36,438 nucleotides of DNA, from contig NZ_BCUS01000062.1 of NCBI RefSeq assembly GCF_001591345.1, forward strand, positions 1 to 36,438, given 5' to 3'. Position 1 is the stretch's first letter. The number at the start of each line of letters is the position of its first letter. Position numbers and translations under genes: made by a program. A model generated the notes under the pieces. That model did not search any database, was not told where the DNA came from, and saw only the letters and a list, made by a program, of their open reading frames with translations. The DNA is from Variovorax boronicumulans NBRC 103145. GTDB lineage: Bacteria; Pseudomonadota; Gammaproteobacteria; Burkholderiales; Burkholderiaceae_C. Below, one piece after another: positions 1-6,736 of the stretch.

Positions 1-164
1 CCTTCGAGTGTCCGGGGAAGATCACTTATCACTCGGTGCAGCGGAAGTTGGCTGGGCCGGTGCAGCAGGGCTATCCGCTGCCGCAGTTTCCGCAGAGCGT
101 TTGCGTGGAATGCCTGCTCCACGCCATGCAGTCGGGCCAAGCATTGGCCGCGAAGAATGGCTAG
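1..164 (+). CDS. vgrG: VgrG spike protein, C-terminal fragment (5' end outside window)
   Basis: The reading frame enters at base 3 and ends at TAG 162-164, giving 53 residues that start FECPGKIT and end ALAAKNG. The ECPGKI(T) segment followed by a short tail is typical of the C-terminal DUF2345 region of T6SS VgrG (Gp27/Gp5-like) proteins; this is family knowledge applied to a short piece. VgrG trimers form the puncture tip of the T6SS needle and carry effectors. The genes that follow (DUF4123 adaptor, immunity-like lipoproteins, Tle1 lipase) are the normal downstream company of an orphan vgrG, which supports the call. The stop overlaps the ATG of the next gene by eight bases. The tail contains a CVEC motif. 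Only the C-terminus is visible, so whether the protein is a plain or an evolved VgrG cannot be told. Confidence 0.7.
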   Translation, partial: FECPGKITYHSVQRKLAGPVQQGYPLPQFPQSVCVECLLHAMQSGQALAAKNG

Positions 165-975
165 CGTCGAATGGATCGACCCGCCACAGCACGGCTCAGC
201 CATGCTGATCCAACAGCGGCTGACTACGGAGCCCGTTGCCTCGGGCACCTACGCGCTGCTGGACATGGCGTTCGCTCCAGAACTGGCGTCGCAGTTGAAG
301 CACGCGGCTGGCGCGCACCCACTCGTAAGCCTCTACACAGACCTGTACAGCGGCCCGGGCCTCGATGCGATCGCTCCGACGCTGCTGGAGTTGCCCGCGA
401 ATGACGATGACCGACTGCCACTTCTCGAGCGACTGCTACGCCTGACCAGCGGCAAGCCGATGCTGAGCATCATCGCCACGGACTTGCCTGCAGGGTCACT
501 CGCGCTGCATTTTCAGCAGCAGATGGAGGCCGTGACACCGGACAAGAAAGCTTGGATGCTCCGGCTGGCGGACACCCGGTCGTTTCACGCGCTGCTCGAG
601 GTGTTCACACCCAGTCAACGCGAACGGCTTCTCGCGGGCGTGAAGCACTGGCACTACCTCGGGCGCGACGGGCAACTCGTCTCCGTATCCGGCACGTCGC
701 CCCAGGCAGCGCCAGAGACCCAGCCCTATGAATTGGAGGACCTCCAGCATGAGCGGCTGCAGCGCCTTGCATTGCCGGACGCCCTGCTCTTCAACATCGT
801 GCGGCGCCCCGATCTGTTCGGCCCGTTGCACGGGCGAGTCTCCGTCGCGCATGCATGCATCGAAGACGCACTGGAAAAATTGACCCCGACCGCCGAACTT
901 CACGACGCAAGACTCTATGGCGCCGTGATTTCGGCGCTTTCCGAACAACAACTGATCCTGGATGAGGTGGCCTGA
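157..975 (+). CDS. DUF4123 T6SS effector adaptor/chaperone
   Basis: A 272-residue protein of the DUF4123 (Tap/TEC) type. These cytoplasmic adaptors bind a cognate effector and help load it on the VgrG tip; they are not themselves secreted. The DUF4123 domain spans roughly residues 30-150, beginning near GTYALLDMAF and running through a DLYSG segment and the KKAWMLRLADTRSF stretch. The rest is a variable C-terminal part that probably fits the effector. No signal peptide or membrane segment is seen. The ATG at 157 lies inside the end of vgrG. A second ATG at 202 (MLIQQRLT) sits just before the conserved domain and could be the true start, because neither has a strong Shine-Dalgarno. The position between vgrG and a Tle1 lipase matches the family's usual site. 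Confidence 0.8.
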   Translation: MASVEWIDPPQHGSAMLIQQRLTTEPVASGTYALLDMAFAPELASQLKHAAGAHPLVSLYTDLYSGPGLDAIAPTLLELPANDDDRLPLLERLLRLTSGKPMLSIIATDLPAGSLALHFQQQMEAVTPDKKAWMLRLADTRSFHALLEVFTPSQRERLLAGVKHWHYLGRDGQLVSVSGTSPQAAPETQPYELEDLQHERLQRLALPDALLFNIVRRPDLFGPLHGRVSVAHACIEDALEKLTPTAELHDARLYGAVISALSEQQLILDEVA

Positions 976-978
976 CGC

Positions 979-1638
979 ATGCCGAAAATTCGCGCATTGA
1001 AATCGCTGCTTCTTGCGTTGTGGGCGATCTTGCTGGTGGGCACCTTGACGACTGGCTGCGATGCCAAGGAAGCCACGCCTTCCGCTGCCGAGGAAAACGA
1101 GATCGGGCTGCAGGTCGAAGGGCTGAACTACTCTGGCGTTCCCATCGGCGTCTTCTATGTGAACGACCAGTGGGCTGGCAATGTCGGCATGTATGCAGGT
1201 GGTCGCAGTGTTGCGACCAGCATCGGACTTCCAAAGGTCTGGCGACCAGGCCTCAAGGTCACGATCAAGTGGCGCAACGACGTGCTGTACGCAAAGGATC
1301 CACAAGGCCTGTACACCCACGTGCTGGAAATCCCGCCATATGGCGACATGCTGCAAGGCAGCTTGTGGGTGGCCTTCTTGCCCAATGACCACATTCAAAT
1401 CTATGCGTCCAACTACGGACCGGGGCACCTCAAATTTCCCAACAGGGACCTGATCAATCCACGGGACTATTGCCTGATTCGTCCCGCTTGCCATGACAAG
1501 TACTACCCACAGGCACGCGTGCCGGAACTCTGGGAAGTCTATTCACCGTTTCGATTGTCCGATCCTCCGACCGAGCAAGAAAGACAAGAAGCGATGCGGC
1601 AATCGCCTGAACTCAGCCAGTTGAGCCTCGAGCCATGA
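979..1638 (+). CDS. DUF3304 lipoprotein, copy 1 (probable Tle1 immunity protein)
   Basis: A 219-residue lipoprotein. The N-terminus has basic residues (MPKIRALK), a hydrophobic helix and a lipobox LTTGC with Cys27 as the likely acylated residue. The mature part matches DUF3304: a segment starting EIGLQVEGLNYSG and running through WAGNVG, then a KWR motif, LWVAFLPND and a late CLIRP-containing region. DUF3304 genes recur beside T6SS lipase effectors, and Tle1 effectors are known to be neutralised by outer-membrane-anchored lipoproteins (Tli1 in enteroaggregative E. coli). Immunity to the downstream lipase is therefore inferred, not shown. It starts three bases after the DUF4123 stop with GAGG about 12 bases upstream. 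Its stop overlaps the next ATG (ATGA). A paralog follows directly. Confidence 0.85.
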   Translation: MPKIRALKSLLLALWAILLVGTLTTGCDAKEATPSAAEENEIGLQVEGLNYSGVPIGVFYVNDQWAGNVGMYAGGRSVATSIGLPKVWRPGLKVTIKWRNDVLYAKDPQGLYTHVLEIPPYGDMLQGSLWVAFLPNDHIQIYASNYGPGHLKFPNRDLINPRDYCLIRPACHDKYYPQARVPELWEVYSPFRLSDPPTEQERQEAMRQSPELSQLSLEP

Positions 1639-1763
1639 CGACAAGCAAGCTCTTGGAATCCATTGGCGAAGATTCCCTGGCACTGACCGGAGCACACAAG
1701 GTGCTCTTTCTTGCCGGCCATAGCCCCTGCCGCCTCTCCCTGCAGCAAGGAGCGGTACTTTGG
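1635..1763 (+). pseudogene. Frameshifted duplicate of the 5' end of the Tle1 effector gene
   Basis: Bases 1635-1763 align with 2408-2538, the first ~130 bases of the lipase gene: both start ATGACxACAAGCAA and both contain AGCAAGGAGC near the end. Small indels leave the copy about two bases shorter, so its second half is out of frame with the lipase. Read in the lipase frame it would continue PCSKERYFGG and stop soon after, at 1780-1782. Past ~1773 the sequence switches to lipoprotein homology at CGCGCATTGAAATCG, which is also present in copy 1 at about 990. This is the junction left by a tandem duplication of a lipoprotein-plus-effector unit. Confidence 0.7.
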
Positions 1764-2411
1764 CGGAGACTCCGCGCATTGAAATCGTTGCTACTCACGT
1801 CGTTGGCTATCTTGCTGGTCAGCACCTTGCTGATTGGATGCGATGCCAAAGACGCGACACCAGCAGGTGCCGAAGAGAAAGAGATCGGATTGCAGGTGGA
1901 AGGGCTGAACTACTCCGGCGTTCCTATTGGCGTTTTCTATGTGAACGACCAGTGGGCTGGCAATGTCGGCACATTTGCGGGTGGCCATAGCGTCGCCACC
2001 AGCATCGGGCTTCCCCGCGTCTGGCATACCGGCCTGAAGGTCACTGTGAAGTGGCGAAACGATCTGCTGTATGCCAAGGACCCCAAGGGTCTCTACACCA
2101 CAGTAGTGGATGTTCCGCAGTACAGCGACTTTCCCGGTGGTTCTTTATGGGTCGCGTTCTTGCCGAACGATCAGATCAAGGTCTTTGCGTCGCAGTACGG
2201 ACCAGGCCACCCCCAATTTCCCGATCCGGAGCTCATCAATCCACGGCAGTACTGTCTGATTCGTCCGACATGCCGCGACCAGTTTTATCCGGGAGAGCGC
2301 GTCCCCGAAGCATGGGAAACCTTGCCGATTGCACTGCAGCCTTCGCCCCCTCCAGCTTCTGTCGCAGTCACTCCTCCGCCAAAGGAGCCTGAAAAAAGGC
2401 CCACGCGATGA
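1635..2411 (+). CDS. DUF3304 lipoprotein, copy 2, with an effector-derived N-terminal extension
   Basis: A 258-residue ORF whose residues from about 48 on are a paralog of the preceding lipoprotein: a 30-residue block from EIGLQVEGL to WAGNVG is identical in both. The signal peptide and lipobox (LLIGC, Cys69) therefore begin about 45 residues too late for a normal lipoprotein. The extra N-terminus (MTTSKLLESIGEDSLALT) copies the start of the downstream lipase (MTTSKALESIGEDPLALT). If translation starts at ATG 1635, the product is chimeric and export may be poor. A TTG at 1779, with GGAG about 11 bases upstream, would give a normal lipoprotein beginning MKSLLL; a GTG at 1701 is another option. 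The C-terminus is Pro-rich. It overlaps both neighbours by ATGA. The role is probably a second immunity protein to Tle1 or to a variant effector. Confidence 0.78.
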   Translation: MTTSKLLESIGEDSLALTGAHKVLFLAGHSPCRLSLQQGAVLWRRLRALKSLLLTSLAILLVSTLLIGCDAKDATPAGAEEKEIGLQVEGLNYSGVPIGVFYVNDQWAGNVGTFAGGHSVATSIGLPRVWHTGLKVTVKWRNDLLYAKDPKGLYTTVVDVPQYSDFPGGSLWVAFLPNDQIKVFASQYGPGHPQFPDPELINPRQYCLIRPTCRDQFYPGERVPEAWETLPIALQPSPPPASVAVTPPPKEPEKRPTR

Positions 2412-4561
2412 CAACAAGCAAAGCACTTGAATCCATTGGAGAAGACCCGTTGGCCCTGACCAGGGTGCAAAAAGCGCTCTGCCTCGCACAACAATCCTCG
2501 ACGGCCAATCTCCCCTGTAGCAAGGAGCTGCACTACGGCTTCTTCTTCGATGGCACCAACAACAATCGCTTGCGCGACACACCGAGCAAGAGCCAGAGCA
2601 ATGTGGCTCGGCTCTATGACGTGTTTGACGCGAATCCTGCCGAACACGCCCGCATCTACGCTGCGGGGGTAGGCACTCCGTTTCTGAAGGAAGTCGGTGA
2701 CAGCGGACTGGGTGCTGCCGCCAATGCAGGCTTGGGAGCAGGTTGGGGCGGTGAAGCGCGCATCAACTGGGCACTATTGCAATTGCACGACTCGCTGTAT
2801 CGGCACTTCTTCACCGGAAACTTCAGCGCCTCACTCGGCACCAGTGACATCGCCACAGTCAAGGTGATGTCGGCCGACATCAATATGTCGCCCGCAGCCA
2901 TTCGCAATCTTGGAAAGAGTGAAGTCCAGATGCTTCGTGAAGTGGGGCTGACCGACAAGCTGGGGAACATTCTTGATACGACAGTCACGTCTGTACGGGA
3001 CAAGGCGCGCGGCGACGTCCTTCGAGAGCGCCGTCAACAACTGTGGAGCAAGCTGAGCGGTCTGGTCCAGCGCAAGCCCAAGCTGGAGAAGTTGTGCATT
3101 TCGGTTTTTGGCTTCTCGCGTGGTGCGGCTGAAGCGCGCGCTTTTTGCAACTGGCTGCGCGATGCGGTGGACCCCGATTTCACACTCGCCGGAATCAAGG
3201 TCGAGGTCGTTTTTCTCGGGATCTTCGACACAGTCGCCTCAGTGGGGTTGGCACAAAGCGCGTTGATCCGGGACGGGCACGACGGCTGGGGACGTCCAAA
3301 GGATCTTGCCGTCCCAGCCTATGTGAAACGCTGCGTGCATCTCGTGTCGGGACATGAGGTGCGTGGCTCGTTTCCGCTGGATCTGGCGGGCGGCGACGGC
3401 ATCGAAGTGGTCTACCCAGGCGTGCATTCGGATGTGGGTGGCGGCTATCCGCCGGGAGAGCAGGGTCGCGGGTGCGCAACGGGCTCCGCTCTCGCACCAA
3501 ACGACAGTGCAAAGCTTTCGCAAGCGCCGCTGTGCCACATGTTCCGCGAGGCTGTCGCAGCCGGCGTGCCGCTGAATCCCCATGCGCCAGGCGTGACACA
3601 GGAAATGCGCGACGCCTTCAAGGTCGCGCCTGCGCTGCGCGAAGCCTTCAATGCCTATGTAGCGGCCGTCAAGCCGCTGCTCGGCGATGGCATCAGTACC
3701 CCGGCCGCCATGCAGACCCACTACGGGCTCTACGTACGCTGGCGTCGGCTTCGCCTAGGCCCGACCGGCGCTGAAGCCCTTGAGGCACAGGACTTCCTCA
3801 AACGCGCCAAACAGTTCAAGTACGGGCAGGACTACACCGACTTGACGCTTGCCAACGCCGAGCTTCGAGACGAGTGGAAGGCCGTCAAGAAGGACGAGAA
3901 CAATCCTGTGTATGAGGAAACCTTGCTCGGCACGCTCTTGAGGCACAGTGCCGTCTCAACATACCTCGCGGACTGGATATGGGGCGAAAAAGTACGGCAG
4001 TGGAAAGACGTTCGGCGGCACTGGAACAGTCCCGACCCACTGCCCTCGGCTGTCGTTCGTTTGCTGGACGACTATGCCCACGACTCGCGCGCCTGGTTCA
4101 AGCCGACGGGCGAAACCAATGAATCGACCTGGCGTGCGAAGCAAACAGAACGCATGGCCCAACTCGAGGCCAAGGATGCAGCCAACAAGGAAGGAGAGCG
4201 CAGGAACCGTGCAATTCTCGACACAGCGCAAGAGGCTGCACGCAGAGGGCGACCGGTGTACGCCCCCACGATCTATCCACCACCACCCGCTCTCACTAAG
4301 CAGGAACTCGCCGATCTGACGGCTTACCGCAAGGACAAGACCCTTCCAACCGAAACCGGCTCTCGCGAGCCCAGCTCGATCTGGGGCTACCTGCGCTGGC
4401 GCACGCTGTACCGAAACGGTGTGGCGTTGACCAACAAGGAGCGTCTGGACTCCTACATTTCGGCGCAACCACCCAAGGAGCCACCGCCCATGGATGCAGA
4501 AGGGATGCGGCAGATCATGAGCACCAAGGGTATCGGGGACATATTCAGCGGCATGCGTTGA
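2408..4561 (+). CDS. tle1: Tle1-family T6SS phospholipase effector (DUF2235)
   Basis: A 717-residue DUF2235 alpha/beta-hydrolase. The N-terminal HYGFFFDGTNNN (residues 42-53) is the hallmark of the family. The nucleophile elbow GFSRG places the catalytic serine at Ser237. The likely acid is Asp274 (GIFDTV) and the likely histidine His340 (GVHSDVGGGY), by analogy with the Ser-Asp-His triad of Pseudomonas Tle1. Such effectors are delivered by VgrG into target cells and hydrolyse membrane phospholipids. There is no signal peptide, as expected for T6SS cargo. The C-terminal third (from about residue 400) is charged, variable and of unknown function, perhaps for adaptor or VgrG binding. The start overlaps the preceding lipoprotein stop (ATGA). 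The linked DUF4123 and DUF3304 genes strongly support the assignment. Confidence 0.92.
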   Translation: MTTSKALESIGEDPLALTRVQKALCLAQQSSTANLPCSKELHYGFFFDGTNNNRLRDTPSKSQSNVARLYDVFDANPAEHARIYAAGVGTPFLKEVGDSGLGAAANAGLGAGWGGEARINWALLQLHDSLYRHFFTGNFSASLGTSDIATVKVMSADINMSPAAIRNLGKSEVQMLREVGLTDKLGNILDTTVTSVRDKARGDVLRERRQQLWSKLSGLVQRKPKLEKLCISVFGFSRGAAEARAFCNWLRDAVDPDFTLAGIKVEVVFLGIFDTVASVGLAQSALIRDGHDGWGRPKDLAVPAYVKRCVHLVSGHEVRGSFPLDLAGGDGIEVVYPGVHSDVGGGYPPGEQGRGCATGSALAPNDSAKLSQAPLCHMFREAVAAGVPLNPHAPGVTQEMRDAFKVAPALREAFNAYVAAVKPLLGDGISTPAAMQTHYGLYVRWRRLRLGPTGAEALEAQDFLKRAKQFKYGQDYTDLTLANAELRDEWKAVKKDENNPVYEETLLGTLLRHSAVSTYLADWIWGEKVRQWKDVRRHWNSPDPLPSAVVRLLDDYAHDSRAWFKPTGETNESTWRAKQTERMAQLEAKDAANKEGERRNRAILDTAQEAARRGRPVYAPTIYPPPPALTKQELADLTAYRKDKTLPTETGSREPSSIWGYLRWRTLYRNGVALTNKERLDSYISAQPPKEPPPMDAEGMRQIMSTKGIGDIFSGMR

Positions 4562-4686
4562 GCCCTATATCCCCGGACAGCACACTCAACGTGCGCTTCT
4601 TTGTCGACGACCCTGCTCGAGGGGTCATCTCCGACACCAAAGACTCACCTCGGACTCGACTGTTCGGTGACGCCGGATCCAAATGA
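4558..4686 (+). CDS. Possible TTG-started 42-residue ORF bridging effector and membrane protein
   Basis: Unrecognised. A TTG at 4558 overlaps the lipase stop (TTGA) and opens a frame of 42 codons that ends at TGA 4684-4686, itself overlapping the next ATG at 4683 (ATGA). The frame thus fills the gap exactly with the same 4-base overlaps used elsewhere in this operon. The product would be hydrophilic, with a VRFFVDDPARG core and no membrane segment; a GTG at 4591 is an alternative start. It may be a real coupled small gene, a remnant of a longer effector C-terminus, or chance. No Shine-Dalgarno specific to it can be named. Confidence 0.3.
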   Translation: MSPISPDSTLNVRFFVDDPARGVISDTKDSPRTRLFGDAGSK

Positions 4687-4970
4687 ATCCGATCGCCCTC
4701 ATCCTGGTCGTCGGCACCCTGCCGTCGGTGGTCTGCACGCTCTTCCTGATCGGCCATCGCGCACGCCCCCGTCCGTCTTGGGCTCCTCGCTTGAAGAAGG
4801 CCTGGCTGTTCGTGCTCGTTCTGGCTGGCACCGCGTTGCTCTACCTCGGTGCGCGCTATGTGCTTGTCGATGCACGCGATGCAGGCGCACGTCTCGAGAC
4901 TTACATGGCCGCCGTGACGTTCACACCCTGCATCGTTTCAGGACTCGTCGCCCTGTTCCTCAAGCCTTGA
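4683..4970 (+). CDS. Small three-helix membrane protein of unknown function
   Basis: A 95-residue protein with three predicted hydrophobic segments at about residues 4-24, 41-60 and 76-93, separated by short Arg/Lys-rich loops (HRARPRP, APRLKK). I do not recognise the family. It sits at the 3' end of the T6SS effector cassette on the same strand. It converges with the carboxylase gene 13 bases further on, without a clear terminator between them. Small membrane proteins next to T6SS effectors can be immunity proteins acting at the inner membrane, but here two lipoproteins already fill that role, so the function stays open. The ATG overlaps the stop of the small frame before it. Confidence 0.65.
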   Translation: MNPIALILVVGTLPSVVCTLFLIGHRARPRPSWAPRLKKAWLFVLVLAGTALLYLGARYVLVDARDAGARLETYMAAVTFTPCIVSGLVALFLKP

Positions 4971-4983
4971 CGGCCGCCCTCAT

Positions 4984-6720
4984 TCACCCAATGCGCGCGA
5001 TCGCCGTCCCGGCCGCCACATAGCCACCGGCCGCAGCGGCGAAGACGATGCGCCCCGCGCGGTGCGCGACCACCTGCATCTCCATCTTCATCGCCTCCAT
5101 CACCGCGATCACGGCGCCTTCGGCGACCTCGTCGCCGTCCGCGACTTTCCAGCCTTGCAGCGTGCCCGACACCGGCGCAGCCACAGCAGCGGCATCGGCC
5201 GCCGGTGCGTTCGCAACAACGCCAGGCGCAGCAGCACCCCCGCCACCCGCCGACGCCAACCCGCGCAGCAACTCCGCCGGCAGCCCCAGCGACATGCGTC
5301 GCCCGTCGACCTCGATGGCGGTGCGGTGCAGCGAGGCATCCGGCAGCGGATCGGGCCGCATGCCTGCCGCTTCGTCGTTCGCAAAGTCGGTTTCGATCCA
5401 GCGCGTGTGGACCTTGAAGGCATCTTCCGACACGAAGTCGGGGTGCGCCATCACCGCGCGGTGAAACGGCAGCACCGTGGCCAGGCCTTCGATGCGGAAT
5501 TCCTTGAGCGCGCGGCGTGCGCGTGCGATGGCCTGGGCGCGCGTGGCGCCGGTGACGATGAGCTTGGCCATCAGCGAATCGAAGGTGCCGGGCACCTGCG
5601 AGCCGGCGTCCACGCCGGTGTCGACGCGCACGCCCGGGCCCGAGGGGGCGTCGAACACGTGGACGGGGCCGGGTGTCGGCAGGAAGCCGCGGCCCACGTC
5701 TTCGGCGTTGATGCGGAATTCGAAGGAATGGCCGCGCGGTGCGGGCGTTTCCTTGACGGACAGCGGCAGGCCTTCGGCGATGCGCAGCTGTTCGATGACG
5801 AGGTCGATGCCGGTGGTCTCCTCGGTCACGGGGTGCTCGACCTGCAGGCGCGTGTTGACCTCGAGAAAAGAGATCGCGCCGCTCGCGCTCAGCATGAACT
5901 CGACGGTGCCGGCGCCGGTGTAGCCGGCGGCCGCGCAGATGTCGCGTGCCGACTGGTGGATGCGCTCGCGCTGTGCGTCGCTCAGGAAGGGCGCGGGCGC
6001 TTCTTCGACCAGTTTCTGGTTGCGCCGCTGCAGCGAGCAGTCGCGCGTGCCGAGCACGACGACGTTGCCGTGCGTGTCGGCGATGACCTGGGCCTCGACG
6101 TGGCGCGGGCGGTCGAGGAACTGCTCGACGTAGCACTCGCCACGGCCGAAGGCGGTGATGGCTTCGCGCACGGCCGATTCGTAGAGGCCTTCGACTTCGT
6201 CGAGCCGCCACGCGACCTTGATGCCGCGCCCGCCGCCGCCGAAGGCCGCCTTGATGGCGATCGGCAGGCCGTGCTGTTCGGCAAAGGCGAGCACCTCACC
6301 CGCGTGGCTGACCGGGTCGGCCGTGCCCGCGACGAGCGGCGCGCCGACCTTCAGGGCGAGCTTGCGGGCCTGCACCTTGTCGCCCAACGTGGCGATGGCC
6401 GAGGGCGAAGGGCCGATCCACGTCAGGCCGGCGTCGATCACGGCCTGCGCGAAGGCCGCGCTTTCGGAAAGGAAGCCGTAGCCAGGATGCACGGCATCGG
6501 CGCCGCTGCGCTTGGCGATGGCCAGCAGCTTGGGAATGTTCAAGTAGGTGTCGGCCGGGCGGTGGCCGTCCAGGCCGTAGGCCTCGTCGGCGCGGCGCAC
6601 GTGCAGCGCATTCAGGTCGGGATCGGCGTAGACGGCGACCGACTGCACGCCGTGGTCGGCGCAGGCGCGTGCGATGCGCACGGCGATTTCGCCGCGGTTG
6701 GCAATCAGGACTTTTTTCAT
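4984..6720 (-). CDS. Biotin carboxylase-BCCP fusion of the 5-oxoproline operon
   Basis: A 578-residue protein with an N-terminal biotin carboxylase (residues 1-445) and a C-terminal biotinyl carrier domain (about 505-578). Seen in the sequence: MKKVLIANRGEIAVRI start, HPGYGFLSE, the ATP-grasp glycine loop GGGGRGIKVA, EVNTRLQVEHPVTE, and EAMKM with Lys545 as the biotinylation site. An Ala/Gly-rich linker joins the domains. The enzyme would use ATP and bicarbonate to carboxylate its own biotin. It is usually annotated as acetyl-CoA carboxylase, but no AccA/AccD-type partner lies nearby. Its immediate upstream neighbour, 16 bases away, is the PxpB-PxpC fusion, whose relatives form the carboxyltransferase part of urea carboxylase. 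Last gene of the operon. The acceptor substrate is unknown; 5-oxoproline is a reasonable inference. Confidence 0.93.
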   Translation of the reverse strand: MKKVLIANRGEIAVRIARACADHGVQSVAVYADPDLNALHVRRADEAYGLDGHRPADTYLNIPKLLAIAKRSGADAVHPGYGFLSESAAFAQAVIDAGLTWIGPSPSAIATLGDKVQARKLALKVGAPLVAGTADPVSHAGEVLAFAEQHGLPIAIKAAFGGGGRGIKVAWRLDEVEGLYESAVREAITAFGRGECYVEQFLDRPRHVEAQVIADTHGNVVVLGTRDCSLQRRNQKLVEEAPAPFLSDAQRERIHQSARDICAAAGYTGAGTVEFMLSASGAISFLEVNTRLQVEHPVTEETTGIDLVIEQLRIAEGLPLSVKETPAPRGHSFEFRINAEDVGRGFLPTPGPVHVFDAPSGPGVRVDTGVDAGSQVPGTFDSLMAKLIVTGATRAQAIARARRALKEFRIEGLATVLPFHRAVMAHPDFVSEDAFKVHTRWIETDFANDEAAGMRPDPLPDASLHRTAIEVDGRRMSLGLPAELLRGLASAGGGGAAAPGVVANAPAADAAAVAAPVSGTLQGWKVADGDEVAEGAVIAVMEAMKMEMQVVAHRAGRIVFAAAAGGYVAAGTAIARIG

Positions 6721-6736
6721 CGCAGGACTCTCGATC

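Noticed and set aside
4984..6720. Canonical acetyl-CoA carboxylase subunit for fatty-acid synthesis
   Set aside because: Biotin carboxylase and BCCP are fused and sit in a 5-oxoproline operon; housekeeping accB and accC are normally a separate pair.
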